Program-made: the position numbers and the translations under genes
Notes under the pieces: model-generated
The model's database searches: none
Told to the model about the DNA's origin: nothing
Seen by the model: only the letters and a program-made list of their open reading frames with translations
Source: Vescimonas coprocola
GTDB taxonomy: Bacteria > Bacillota > Clostridia > Oscillospirales > Oscillospiraceae
Reading direction: 5' to 3'
DNA: 64,000 nucleotides
NCBI RefSeq assembly: GCF_018408575.1
Contig: NZ_AP023418.1
Span: 1,516,415-1,580,414, forward strand
Shown here: positions 25,653 through 34,857 of the stretch, in pieces
Layout: every line of letters starts with the position of its first letter
How positions within the stretch are numbered: the stretch's first letter is position 1

Positions 25653-26766
25653 AAAAGCTCCTTTCCCATTTCTCAAAGTCAATGGTCTGAAATTTTACCC
25701 GGTCGCTGCAATAGCGCTCCAGCGCCTCCCGTTGGGAGTCAAAGCAGATCAGCGTGCCGCACTTGTTTTGCAGCTGCAACGCCGTGTCAAATCGCTTGAT
25801 ACGGGGCAGATCGCAAAAGAAAGAGAGCAGCACCGGCTCGCCGTCTCGGTCGGCGGCGTCGCATTCCAAGTTGCCTGCAAAATCACATTCGTACAGGTCA
25901 GCATACAGAATATCCGTGAGCTGTTCTGTCAGCGCCCTGCTGCATAGCAGGCTCAACAGCCGTTCTCCCTTGCGGTCGTTTGTGAGAAAATAGAAATGCT
26001 CATAATTTCCGTCAAGGATAAAATACTGCCGTCCCTCGTTCTCTTTGAGAATGTCATAGGCTTGCTCCATACTGTCTGCCAGCAGAAGTCCCTGTACCGC
26101 TTCGGGCGGATACTGGTGCGGCAGGCGCTCCCGGCACAGCACCGTTTTCATCAGCGCCTTTGTCCTCATTTCGGATTTGTACTCCCATTTCATCAGAGAA
26201 TTGCCGAGGTCATAGACCACGAACACATCGGCCGGGGTGAGTAGCACGCCAACCGAACGGGCGCCGCGGATCTTAGCAAATACCGTTCCCATCTCCTTGA
26301 TCTCCCGCGAGGTATAAAATGCCGGAGCCGTTATGGAGAGAGAATCGGTTTTCTCCCATTCGGGAGAAAAGACATCCGGCTTTTCGTCTCGAAAAATCAG
26401 CACACCGGCATTTTTCATTGTCAGTGTCGCTTCAGCCACACGGTGAAGGCGCAGGCGGCGTGTGATCTCGCTTTTCACCAGATTGGTCTCAGCCGAGCCG
26501 GACAGCGAAAAGGAAAAGCGTTCGGGAACATCACGGCAAAGGGCTTTCTTGGCCGAGGCCGTCAGCCTGTATCCACGCACACCGTCACGGTAATAAGTCC
26601 GCAGCAGCTTTTGCGATTTGAGAGCACGGACAACATTCAGCTTATAACTGTCGCCGCCCGGGAGTCGGCAGAGTTGATTGGCCGGAAGCTCGCCGGATAT
26701 GGCAACAAGTTCAAGCAGCGTGTAGCCCACCGTCTGCTTATCCGGCAGACCGTTTGTGCAGCGCAT
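25645..26766 (-). CDS. Hypothetical ICE protein with N-terminal winged helix
   Basis: A 373-residue protein. Residues 10-75 look like a winged helix (TVGYTLLELVAISGELPANQ, KLNVVRALKSQKLLRTYYRDG). The rest is an alpha/beta domain of unknown kind, superficially like the replication-relaxation family often next to VirD4. The ATG at 26766 has AGGAGG upstream. The final codons overlap the TTG start of VirD4. A DNA-binding role in transfer or replication is inferred only. Confidence 0.55.
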   Translation of the reverse strand: MRCTNGLPDKQTVGYTLLELVAISGELPANQLCRLPGGDSYKLNVVRALKSQKLLRTYYRDGVRGYRLTASAKKALCRDVPERFSFSLSGSAETNLVKSEITRRLRLHRVAEATLTMKNAGVLIFRDEKPDVFSPEWEKTDSLSITAPAFYTSREIKEMGTVFAKIRGARSVGVLLTPADVFVVYDLGNSLMKWEYKSEMRTKALMKTVLCRERLPHQYPPEAVQGLLLADSMEQAYDILKENEGRQYFILDGNYEHFYFLTNDRKGERLLSLLCSRALTEQLTDILYADLYECDFAGNLECDAADRDGEPVLLSFFCDLPRIKRFDTALQLQNKCGTLICFDSQREALERYCSDRVKFQTIDFEKWERSFFE

Positions 26767-26912
26767 AGCGCACCACCTCCTTTTGCTTTGAATATTACCG
26801 AGGTTGCTGATAACCCGGGTAGTTTTTCGGCTTTGGCACGGCTGAAAAAGCCTTGATTTACGGGCATTTTTGTCTTGCCGCACCGTATCGTGAAATTTTC
26901 GCCCACCAACCG

Positions 26913-27575
26913 CTAAAAATCCGATATGGTTTTCAGGCTCTTTTCCCGTTCATTCAGCCACTTCGGGAAGTCCTCTTTTGCCATTACGGAAATGCGGGTG
27001 CAATCTGCTTCACCGATCTCCGTTGTGTTATAGGCATCTACCAAAAGGCCGGTATCGTCTACCATAATGAAAGTAGACAACACATCCAAAAGCTGTTTGA
27101 GCTCCAGGTTGTCGTAGTCCCGTACCCGGCGGTTATGGAATTTCTCACTGTAAATATGCGAAAAACACACAACGCACTGCCGGAACTTCGGCAGCTCATT
27201 GTTGTCCGAATACTGGCTCAGGGTGAAATACAACGGGTCGATCAGAAATTCCGTGCTTTGCCGCTGCTTTCGTTTAGGCAGCAGGCACGGCAGCGTGATC
27301 TCCAGCATATTCTCCTGCGCCTTAATGCGGATACCTTGCACCACACCGGCAGAGGCGAGATAGGTTTCCTTCCGTGTGGCCGTTGAGCCGTATAACAAAT
27401 GCCGCATACGGCAGGCGATAAGTTCGCTGCGTAATGCGGCATCGGTAGTCAGCATAGCGTAATTGTCTGGATAGTTTTCTATATCCGTCTTTTCGATGGC
27501 ACAAAGGGTGTTTGACAGCTTTTCTATGTCGCCCTTGATGCTTCCGATTCGTCTTGAAATACTTGTTCTATCCAA
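26913..27575 (-). CDS. DUF6100-like ICE protein
   Basis: A 220-residue protein that starts with a TTG at 27575, 6 bases after AGGAGG. It begins with a short coiled coil (RRIGSIKGDIEKLSNTLCAI) and continues as a mixed alpha/beta protein with RMRHLLYGSTATRKETYL. The closest recollection is the DUF6100 group of Clostridial ICE proteins, with moderate certainty. It lies 10 bp after the DUF5697-like gene and is probably co-transcribed. Function is unknown. Confidence 0.5.
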   Translation of the reverse strand: MDRTSISRRIGSIKGDIEKLSNTLCAIEKTDIENYPDNYAMLTTDAALRSELIACRMRHLLYGSTATRKETYLASAGVVQGIRIKAQENMLEITLPCLLPKRKQRQSTEFLIDPLYFTLSQYSDNNELPKFRQCVVCFSHIYSEKFHNRRVRDYDNLELKQLLDVLSTFIMVDDTGLLVDAYNTTEIGEADCTRISVMAKEDFPKWLNEREKSLKTISDF

Positions 27576-27585
27576 TGCGGTCCTC

Positions 27586-28110
27586 CTATTCCTGCTTATA
27601 ATACTGAACAGCGCCGGTGTTCATATCCACGGTGCAGTACGCCGTCACATCGGGGATGTTCAGCTTGCCGATCTGCTCGGCGCTTTCTACGATGACGATG
27701 CGTTTTTCTGCATCGTCCGGCTGCTTGGCAACGGCGTGCTCGATCAGGGCCTCGCCGCCTGTTTCTACATAGATGACCTCGTACAGTTCGCCGTCGGCAA
27801 TAAAAATCAGCTTTACCGGAAAGTCCGTGGAAGAGTGGTAGTCCACCCGGTCGATAAAATCCGTCAGCACCCAAAGCGCCGCCAGCATTTCCTTGTCGGC
27901 GTGGGCTTCGGTGCCATCGTGATATAAACCGGAATGTTCATCCCGAAAGATTCGTCCCTGCCTTAGAAAGAAGGACAGAAGATTATCAATTTTTTCTTCC
28001 TTTCCCGGATAGAGCCGCAAAAGCTGATCGTGCCGCATATAGTGATAGGTCGTGATATTCCGCAGTATATCTGCAGCCTCTTTGCTGTATATCTCTGCTC
28101 GCGTTTTCAT
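27586..28110 (-). CDS. DUF5697 family protein
   Basis: A 174-residue protein. MKTRAEIYSKEAADILRNIT and HYMRHDQLLRLYPGKEEKI at the start match the DUF5697 proteins of Clostridial ICEs, with a winged-helix-like N-terminus and a beta-rich C-terminus. AAAGGAGACC precedes the ATG. A group of inverted repeats lies directly upstream, between this gene and virB4. Function is unknown. Confidence 0.65.
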   Translation of the reverse strand: MKTRAEIYSKEAADILRNITTYHYMRHDQLLRLYPGKEEKIDNLLSFFLRQGRIFRDEHSGLYHDGTEAHADKEMLAALWVLTDFIDRVDYHSSTDFPVKLIFIADGELYEVIYVETGGEALIEHAVAKQPDDAEKRIVIVESAEQIGKLNIPDVTAYCTVDMNTGAVQYYKQE

Positions 28111-28124
28111 TTTGGTCTCCTTTC

Positions 28125-28174
28125 TATACGCATTAAAAGCGTATTAAATCCGCAATGACACCTTAATGCGTATA
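28125..28174. promoter_or_regulatory. Inverted-repeat element upstream of the DUF5697 gene
   Basis: TATACGCATTAA (28125-28136) and TTAATGCGTATA (28163-28174) form a 12-bp perfect inverted repeat with a 26-base centre that contains a further half-site GCGTATTAA. The intergenic gap also has related GCGTATAAA and CCGTATT words. This looks like a multi-half-site operator rather than a terminator. Confidence 0.45.
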
Positions 28175-28194
28175 AATTCCGTATTCGGTCGGTA

Positions 28195-31119
28195 TTACCG
28201 TTTTTTCTGTTCGACCAGTTCCTGCAGCTCACGGCGGTCGGTCGTGATCAGGCTTTTCTCCAAGTCACTGCACCGAAACTCGACCGTGATATTATTGTTG
28301 TTGGTGCTAATCAGCCCGTTGCCACGCTCAAAGTGCGTGATTTCCATGACCTCCGCCTCGGACAGATGTAAAATACTCTGTACCCGCTGCGCCTCCTCGT
28401 CTTCAAGATTGAGGACGATTTTGGTCTTGCAGTTGTTGATGATGCCTTTGCCGTATTTTCCGTCGTCGAGAGCAAAGAAATCGTTGAGGTCCTGCGTAGC
28501 AAAAACGGCGCTGCCGCCATAGCCACGGATGATCTTGGCGATTTCCAGAACAAAGTTTGCGGCAAGCCGGTTGGCAGAGCCGCCGATCAGCGCCCAGCAT
28601 TCGTCGATGAAGATGGTCTTTTCTACGGTGCGGTTTTGCTTTGCCTTATCCCACACATAATCGAGTGCAACGAACATTCCCGCCGTCAGCAGATCACCGG
28701 ACAGCTCGGAAATATCCAGCACCGTGTATTTATTATCCAGGTTGACATTGGTGCGCTGGTTAAAGGTGCTGGCCGAGCCGTGTACCAAGCGGTTGAGGAT
28801 ATTTGCCAGACGTTTGGTTTCGGGTGCGATCAAGAGAATATCATACAGGTCACCCAAAATCGGCATTTCTCTGTAACGGTCGGGATTGTCTGGGTCTTTG
28901 AGCGTGTCATTGTCATGGGTGATCCCCTTGGCATTGTAGGTCTTGATCAGGGCTTCATCCAAAAGCTGCCGTTCTTCGTGAGTGATGTCGGGGATCAGCA
29001 GGCTGAAAAAGATGTGCAGCTGCTGAATTTTGGCGGCAAGCTCCGATTTCTCAATCGGAGCGCCGTCCAGCAGTTCATCCACCGACCGATCGGTCTTGCG
29101 TATCTCCATGACATTGATGCAGTTTTTCGATGCCGGAGAGATCTGAATGAACTCGCCGCCCGTATTGCGGCAGGCACGCAGAAATTCGTGCCCTTTCAGC
29201 GGAGCAATGATGAATACCTGGGTGCCTTTTCGCCGCATCCGCAATGCCATCAGCTGCAAGGTGAAGGTTTTGCCTGCGCCGCTGGTCCCCATGATTGCAA
29301 TGTTGGCGTTCTTATAGGCTGCGGAATTGAAAATATCCACGATCACAAGGGAATTGTTATATTTGTTGACGCCGAGCAAAATGCCATTGTCATCGCTCAA
29401 CTCATAAGCGGTAAAGGGATAGCAGCTTGCAGCCCCGCTTGTCAGCACATTGCGCTTGGAGCGCTCATACAGATGCTTTTCCAGATTTGTCAGCGGCAGC
29501 GATGACAAAAAGCCTTGTTCTTCCCGAAATGAGCAGGACACGATATTGAGATCCTGCGAGATAAGCAGCTTCCGCATTTCACACTCACGCCATTCCAGAT
29601 CCTCGGCGTTGTCGGCGGTCATCGTAATGAGGATGTTCATATAGTAAAAATCCTCGTTGTTGGAAAGCCCCTCCTTCAAAAAGTACCCGCTGCGGATAGC
29701 GCCGTCCAGATCGTCAAAGTCGCTGTTGGTATCACTGGCTTCTCGGATTTTGGAACGGTTGATACGAAGCTGCTGACCGAGCTTGTTCACCATACGCTCC
29801 TTCGGCTGACGGGTCAGAAACAGGTCGATGTCGATCCCGTCGCCGGCATTGACAAGCAGGCTCAGCCAACCGGCCGCCACTTGTGATTTGTAGCCGTAGG
29901 ATGGGATCAAAAGATATGACCGATATTGCCCGTCCACGCAAATGTATTTGGCGTGGGTAAAGTCCAGCGTCTGCGGTGCAAAAAACTCCGTACACGGAAT
30001 GGCGTCCGTATCCTTTCCTGCCGCAATATAGCTTGAAACGACATCCTGCACTCTTTGCGGAAGAGGAATGTCCGAGCTTTCCTGGCGGCAGAGGATGTTA
30101 TACAGCACATCCACTGTGAATTCGTCTTCGTTTTCCGGCGTCAGCACCTCATTGCCGCATTGCTTCAAATAGTTTGCCGCCGTCCTTGCGGCGGTTTGCA
30201 GCGAGGCAATGGCATCGGCCTCTTCATTGCTGCTGCGCCGCCCGACCTGCTCATATTCAAAAGCGACAAAGAAGCGGCGGGTTGTCGCCTCACGGGATCC
30301 GATCTGATTGATGAGCTTTAGGTAATCCTCCTGTAAGACCCGACAGTTTGGATCGGTTTCAGCTTCCATTTCACGATGCACGATCTCGGTGTGTTTATTG
30401 AGGTCCGCACGCTTTGTCAGCACCTTAAACTGGATCTTGACCGGGCTGATCTTCAGATAGCTGATAAAGGAGTAGATAATGCTCCGCTGTTCTCTGGCAC
30501 TTCGGAGCAGAAAATTGATCGGTACCACCTCAATCAGCTTGATATACCGGTGATCCTTGGTGTAGATAATGCCGTTTGCAATCTTTTCAATCGGCAGATA
30601 CTCCGCTACGGGGTTGAGAAAGGGCGAGTCCGCTTTGCTTCTGCGGTGCGGCTTCTTCTGTTTCGGTGTTTCCGCCGCCCGGGGTTCCTCGGTATGCTTT
30701 TTCTTTGCCGACTGCTTGCGGATAACACCGGCGATCTCCGATAGCATCGACTCGTTTTCCGGCGCAGGCTGCTTTTCTTTTTTCGGTTTCGGCTTCTTCC
30801 TTTCCTCTTTCGGCTCCGTCTTACCGACCACACGGCGGTTCTTGAGCCACTTGAAAAAGGCAATGATATACGAAGAAAGCGGCTCGCCAGCAATGCCCAT
30901 CAGCGCAAATAAGGCGAGCGGCAGTGCCGTCAGGCAAAGAATGATAATACGGACGGTGAGCGAAAGGTCAAGGGAGAATACCGGCACACCTACCGCTGCG
31001 GCAAGTACGCCGGCCTCGATCACATTCCGTATTTTGAACATCCCTCCGAATAAGGTGCTGCCCTCGATAAAATTCGGAGGGATGATGTAGGTATCGTGAT
31101 GTTCACTGTTTTTGCTCAT
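28195..31119 (-). CDS. PrgI-VirB4 fusion, conjugation ATPase
   Basis: A 974-residue protein. Residues 1-100 resemble PrgI: YIIPPNFIEGSTLFGGMFK, then two membrane helices (residues about 35-50 and 58-80). A charged linker rich in Lys and Glu (100-165) leads into the VirB4/TraE ATPase with Walker A GTSGAGKT (611-618) and Walker B TIFIDECWAL. VirB4 powers assembly of the type IV secretion channel. The ATG at 31119 follows AAGGAGG. Fusion of PrgI to VirB4 is seen in some Firmicute ICEs, where the two are more often separate genes. Confidence 0.85.
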   Translation of the reverse strand: MSKNSEHHDTYIIPPNFIEGSTLFGGMFKIRNVIEAGVLAAAVGVPVFSLDLSLTVRIIILCLTALPLALFALMGIAGEPLSSYIIAFFKWLKNRRVVGKTEPKEERKKPKPKKEKQPAPENESMLSEIAGVIRKQSAKKKHTEEPRAAETPKQKKPHRRSKADSPFLNPVAEYLPIEKIANGIIYTKDHRYIKLIEVVPINFLLRSAREQRSIIYSFISYLKISPVKIQFKVLTKRADLNKHTEIVHREMEAETDPNCRVLQEDYLKLINQIGSREATTRRFFVAFEYEQVGRRSSNEEADAIASLQTAARTAANYLKQCGNEVLTPENEDEFTVDVLYNILCRQESSDIPLPQRVQDVVSSYIAAGKDTDAIPCTEFFAPQTLDFTHAKYICVDGQYRSYLLIPSYGYKSQVAAGWLSLLVNAGDGIDIDLFLTRQPKERMVNKLGQQLRINRSKIREASDTNSDFDDLDGAIRSGYFLKEGLSNNEDFYYMNILITMTADNAEDLEWRECEMRKLLISQDLNIVSCSFREEQGFLSSLPLTNLEKHLYERSKRNVLTSGAASCYPFTAYELSDDNGILLGVNKYNNSLVIVDIFNSAAYKNANIAIMGTSGAGKTFTLQLMALRMRRKGTQVFIIAPLKGHEFLRACRNTGGEFIQISPASKNCINVMEIRKTDRSVDELLDGAPIEKSELAAKIQQLHIFFSLLIPDITHEERQLLDEALIKTYNAKGITHDNDTLKDPDNPDRYREMPILGDLYDILLIAPETKRLANILNRLVHGSASTFNQRTNVNLDNKYTVLDISELSGDLLTAGMFVALDYVWDKAKQNRTVEKTIFIDECWALIGGSANRLAANFVLEIAKIIRGYGGSAVFATQDLNDFFALDDGKYGKGIINNCKTKIVLNLEDEEAQRVQSILHLSEAEVMEITHFERGNGLISTNNNNITVEFRCSDLEKSLITTDRRELQELVEQKKR

Positions 31120-31258
31120 CAAAGCCTCCTTCTTGTTTTCCCGATTCTTTATCGGTGATACGGTATTCTTCCTGCGCCTCGTGCCAATTTATCTGAAACA
31201 GGCACATGAACACGCAGCCAACTGCACCTCCGATAAGAAACGCTATTGTTGTCCACAT
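31103..31258 (-). CDS. DUF3789 family single-helix membrane protein
   Basis: A 51-residue protein: MWTTIAFLIGGAVGCVFMCL forms one membrane helix, followed by the family pattern FQINWHEAQEEYR. It matches the short DUF3789 proteins found beside T4SS genes in Clostridia. GAGGAAAATC precedes the ATG, and the 3' end overlaps the virB4 start. It may be a small component or regulator of the channel. Confidence 0.65.
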   Translation of the reverse strand: MWTTIAFLIGGAVGCVFMCLFQINWHEAQEEYRITDKESGKQEGGFDEQKQ

Positions 31259-31272
31259 GATTTTCCTCTTTT

Positions 31273-32679
31273 CTATCCAATGATCCAAAAAGGTCCGCCG
31301 GCTCCGGCGTGGGTGCTTGCCTCATTCAGAATGATGGACAGATCCCACTCCATACTGCTTCGGTCGTAACTTGCCGGATCGGCTACAAGTATTTTCCCGT
31401 CCTTTACGCCACGCAGGACGATAAAGTGGCCGGAGCTTGTGAAATGTCCCTTCAGCATAATGGCAACCACTAATTTACCGTCAGCCAGAGCGTCTGCAAT
31501 TTTCTGCCCGTCCGAAGCCGAGCAGCCTTCAACATTCAATCCCCATGCTTTTGCGGCAGCAGGGATCAGCGCATGATAAGAGCCGCTGCCCGAACACCAA
31601 TAGCCGTTTTCATACGACCATCTTGCCATCTCGATGGGGTCAACGGTATCGTTTGCCAGCGAGGATACAACGATCGACATCGCCGTAGGCCCACAGCCGT
31701 AGCCGCCGATATTGTCAGTGCCATACGGTTGCCCCGCATAACGTTCGTCCAGCTGATTGAAATAGACGACTGCGGTTTGTCCGTCCGTAAAGCGGATATT
31801 GCCAAGCGAAGAAACTGTTGTATACCCGGCAGGAAGCCCCTGGAACATACTGTCTCCGAGGAATAGGCTGAGGTTATACGCATAATCGTCAGCAAGGTCT
31901 TTCTGCTCGGCGGTCAGATGGAATACCTCATCGGCAAAGTAGGCTTCGCCGTTGTAGGAAACCGTATAAATGATCCACTTTTCCGTGGTTGTCGTTACGG
32001 TCTCCGTTGTTGTTTCTTTGCCGGTCGAGGCATCCACCGTTACCGAGGTCGTGACCGTTTCAACTGTGCGTTCTTCTTCCTTTTTGGTATAGGAATAGAG
32101 CTTGTCCTTGCCGCTGCGCAGCATGGATTCCATATCCGACACAGACACAGCGGCATAATCCTCATTCTTTGCCGCACAGTATTGTCCGACAAACAGATTG
32201 GCGTTAAAATTCGGTGAGCTTTCATAAGGGTTTATGACCTCTTTGCCGTCAGCGGTGCAGGCAGCATAATCGTTTTCTATGGCGGTCAGCGTATCGGTAA
32301 GCGCCTCGGACAGCACGCAGCTCACGGCAGTAGAGATCTCGACCAGATTACTGTCGATTGCCGCACTGCTGTTCATGATCGGCGTATCGGGGTCGGCCGG
32401 AGAATGAGAATTGCCGAAGCCTCCGAATATGATTCCGGGGAGCATACACAGAATAAGGATCGGGATCATCAGCACGGCGGTCGCCGCAATGATGACCTTC
32501 CCGACAAACTTCCGATTTTCCCAAGCAAAGCCGGCAACGGCACCCCACACGCCTCCGGCAGCTGCACCTTTGGCGGCACCGGCAATGGCTTTTCCGGTTT
32601 TAACAGCACCTCGCACCGCTTGTGCGGCCTGTGCGCTTTTCTGCAACGGTTCAGCAACCGGACGACTGTTATCCGCCAT
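31273..32679 (-). CDS. C39-family peptidase of the conjugation apparatus
   Basis: A 468-residue protein. A Gly/Ala-rich cytoplasmic N-terminus precedes one membrane helix (VGKVIIAATAVLMIPILILC, about residue 75), then a Thr-rich extracellular linker and a C-terminal C39-like domain. Its candidate catalytic residues are Cys329 (GGYGCGPTAMS), His418 (SSGHFIVLRG) and Asp434 (LVADPASYD). ICE proteins with this architecture act like VirB1/CwlT wall-remodelling enzymes, although C39 domains usually cut peptides. It overlaps the next gene by one base. Confidence 0.75.
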   Translation of the reverse strand: MADNSRPVAEPLQKSAQAAQAVRGAVKTGKAIAGAAKGAAAGGVWGAVAGFAWENRKFVGKVIIAATAVLMIPILILCMLPGIIFGGFGNSHSPADPDTPIMNSSAAIDSNLVEISTAVSCVLSEALTDTLTAIENDYAACTADGKEVINPYESSPNFNANLFVGQYCAAKNEDYAAVSVSDMESMLRSGKDKLYSYTKKEEERTVETVTTSVTVDASTGKETTTETVTTTTEKWIIYTVSYNGEAYFADEVFHLTAEQKDLADDYAYNLSLFLGDSMFQGLPAGYTTVSSLGNIRFTDGQTAVVYFNQLDERYAGQPYGTDNIGGYGCGPTAMSIVVSSLANDTVDPIEMARWSYENGYWCSGSGSYHALIPAAAKAWGLNVEGCSASDGQKIADALADGKLVVAIMLKGHFTSSGHFIVLRGVKDGKILVADPASYDRSSMEWDLSIILNEASTHAGAGGPFWIIG

Positions 32680-33590
32680 CAGATCTTATCCTTTCGCCAG
32701 GGAGCCTTCGGCAGCCTTTTGACAAGGCTTTCCTCATAGACGATACTGCCGTCGTCTGCTTTGTGTGGCTTTCTCTCTACGGTATCCGTTGCATATTGCT
32801 TATACCAAGAGGTGCCGTCCGCAGCCGTGACGGTCGTGTATTCTCCTTCGGGCGGCATATACTGGTCGGTGTGATACATTCCCATAGCAATGCCCTCCGG
32901 GTGCTCGTCATTTGTTTCGGTTGCGAAGATATGTCCGCCGCCGATCTCTACATCTGAAAAGGATGGAACACTTTCCGCATCCGGCCCGAGCGCCGTATAT
33001 CCCATATAGGACATAAGAGAGTCTGCAGCGCTTTCACCGGAAATAGAGCCGGTAGAAGAAATATTACCGGTTGCGATCTTGCCGATCACGCTGTTGGCAA
33101 AACCGCCGCCCTTACTGAGCGAGGAATTGAATGCCATACCGCCGAGACCGCCGCTTTTTGAGCCGTTTGCATTGTTGATAGCGGTGTTTGTGACCTTTCG
33201 GCTTACAACGCCGGAAAGCCCGCCTTTCATAAAGGTGTTGCCTCCGCCACTACCGGAGGAACTTCCGCCGGAACCGCCTCTACCGGCAAAAGTCCTCGCC
33301 GTTCCGATTCCACGCATAGCGATCATCGCCTCAGCCAGCATAGAGCCGCCGGTGTGTCCGACATTGATGCCGAGGGAAGACATAAAGCTGTCGATTTTCT
33401 GCGATACCTTCAAAAAGGCAATCGCACACAGAAACCACACGAAGAGGTTTCCGGTAACAACTTCTTTCCCGACGGCGTTTACCTGATCCTGCACTTCGCT
33501 TTCGGTCAAAGCAAACGCCGGAACAGTTGTAAGCGAAACGGTCACGGCAACGGCAAGCAGGGTAATGAGTATTTTATGTTTTCTTTTCAT
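32679..33590 (-). CDS. T4SS-associated exported glycine-rich protein
   Basis: A 303-residue protein. A signal peptide (residues 1-27, ending VPAFA) is followed by a hydrophobic helix (NLFVWFLCAIAFLKV), then a Gly/Ser-rich region of about 80 residues (GRGGSGGSSSGSGGGN) and a polar C-terminal domain. By position between VirB6-like and C39 genes it is part of the transfer channel, comparable to TcpC/TrbL-side proteins of Clostridial ICEs. No enzyme motif is visible. Confidence 0.6.
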   Translation of the reverse strand: MKRKHKILITLLAVAVTVSLTTVPAFALTESEVQDQVNAVGKEVVTGNLFVWFLCAIAFLKVSQKIDSFMSSLGINVGHTGGSMLAEAMIAMRGIGTARTFAGRGGSGGSSSGSGGGNTFMKGGLSGVVSRKVTNTAINNANGSKSGGLGGMAFNSSLSKGGGFANSVIGKIATGNISSTGSISGESAADSLMSYMGYTALGPDAESVPSFSDVEIGGGHIFATETNDEHPEGIAMGMYHTDQYMPPEGEYTTVTAADGTSWYKQYATDTVERKPHKADDGSIVYEESLVKRLPKAPWRKDKI

Positions 33591-33599
33591 CGTTCCTCC

Positions 33600-34310
33600 T
33601 TAAAGTGCCAAAGGGTTGGAGAGGAACTGTCCCACCATACTGGTAAAGAGCCGCAGGCACCAGGCGTTCATCAGCAGCAGAAATACCTGGCCGCCGAACA
33701 TACGGCACCAACTCTTAAAGATATTGGAAGTGGTCTGCGATGCGCCCATGGCAAAGGCAACCGGTGCGGTAAACACCAGCACACCGAGCAGCACATAGCG
33801 CTCCGCCGCTTCAAACAGCAGTTTGATGTAATTCCAAGCCAGAATCAGTATGAGGATCAGTGCAATCAATGCCACCGTGCCGCTTGCACATACGCCGAGT
33901 ATCGTCAGGAAAACGGAATTGAAGCTGGCAAAGTCAAGCGGCGGTAATTCGGAATTGAGTATCCACTGATAGGGTGTTCCTCCGATTTTCAGTATGATAT
34001 TTACGATCTCGTCCGCAAAGTAGGCAAGGAGAATAAAGAGTATTGAACGGATGGAAAGTTTTACGGGATCCTCCGCTTCAATGCCGGCGGAAAGTCCGTA
34101 ATTCTTAAAGAGCTGCCACACCCAATTAAGCAGGATAAGCCCAATCGCCAGAGCGACGAATATTTTATACATCGTCTCTGCCGCAGGAAAATACCGATTG
34201 AAGGTGCTCATATTACAGCCCAGTGCGCCCAAAACTGAGGTGTTGATAAGGTCCAGTCCGTTCATGACCTGTTCTGCGATCCACTCTACGATTCCGTCAA
34301 GTATGCCCAA
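33600..34310 (-). CDS. VirB6/TrbL-like polytopic membrane protein
   Basis: A 236-residue protein with about five to six transmembrane helices (KIFVALAIGLILLNWVWQLF; LSIRSILFILLAYFADEIV; FLTILGVCASGTVALIALIL; YVLLGVLVFTAPVAFAMGAS). It fits TrbL/VirB6 inner-membrane channel proteins of conjugative elements. The start is TTG at 34310 with AGGAGG 8 bases upstream. An ATG 5 bases earlier is out of frame. It directly follows the pilin gene. Confidence 0.75.
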   Translation of the reverse strand: MGILDGIVEWIAEQVMNGLDLINTSVLGALGCNMSTFNRYFPAAETMYKIFVALAIGLILLNWVWQLFKNYGLSAGIEAEDPVKLSIRSILFILLAYFADEIVNIILKIGGTPYQWILNSELPPLDFASFNSVFLTILGVCASGTVALIALILILILAWNYIKLLFEAAERYVLLGVLVFTAPVAFAMGASQTTSNIFKSWCRMFGGQVFLLLMNAWCLRLFTSMVGQFLSNPLAL

Positions 34311-34343
34311 GACATCGACCTCCTTTCATTTTGGCGGGAACGA

Positions 34344-34733
34344 TTACCCGTTCCACTTGCCGCCGGAGAAGAAGGGAGTGATATAGGCCATAATGAAGCC
34401 GAGACCGTTAAGGATCGCCCAGGTGATGATGATACGCTTCAGCCAGGCACGGGCTTCGTCAACCGTCCGTCCCGATTTGGAGAAATTCATCATCAGAAGT
34501 GCGATAGCGGCGGTCACAACGGCGGCAATGGTAGAGATCGTGAGAATCTGCGTATACACATCCTTCATGATCTCGTTTGCCTTTTCCCATACCGTTGTCG
34601 CCGCAAAGGCGGGCATCGTGTTTGCCGCCAGCATCGTGACGCTGAGGAACCCGGCAAAAAGAAAACGCCCCCAGTTGATATGGCGGCGATCCTTTCGGTC
34701 CTTCGGCTTTGTGGTTTTCAGTTGATTTTTCAC
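34344..34733 (-). CDS. VirB2/TrbC-like pilin
   Basis: A 129-residue protein. A basic N-terminus and first hydrophobic segment (FLFAGFLSVTMLAANTMPAFA, about residues 25-45) form a long signal peptide. Two helices follow (ILTISTIAAVVTAAIALLMM and IIITWAILNGLGFIMAYIT), the hairpin shape of VirB2-type conjugative pilins. The GTG start at 34733 follows AGGAGG by 6 bases. It is preceded by two tandem terminators, so its expression may be attenuated. Confidence 0.7.
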   Translation of the reverse strand: MKNQLKTTKPKDRKDRRHINWGRFLFAGFLSVTMLAANTMPAFAATTVWEKANEIMKDVYTQILTISTIAAVVTAAIALLMMNFSKSGRTVDEARAWLKRIIITWAILNGLGFIMAYITPFFSGGKWNG

Positions 34734-34757
34734 TGTGTACCTCCTTGAAAAAATACT

Positions 34758-34857
34758 AAGCCGCCCCGAGAAATGGGGCGGCTTGTGCGGTCGTGCCAAT
34801 CAGGGCAACAAAAAAACACCATCGAAAAAATGGTGTCTGTTTTGCCCTTGTCGGCAC
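34758..34857 (-). promoter_or_regulatory. Tandem-terminator leader upstream of the pilin gene
   Basis: Two intrinsic terminators lie in series. The first in transcription order is a three-tier hairpin (outer GTGCC/GGCAC, middle AGGGCAA/TTGCCCT, inner ACACCAT/ATGGTGT with T7 within it). The second is AAGCCGCCCC/GGGGCGGCTT followed by TTTTTTC. The GTG start of the pilin gene lies 24 bp beyond. The outer structure begins with AGTGCCGACA, also found in the ssb leader. This arrangement is typical of attenuation or of processive antitermination. Confidence 0.65.
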
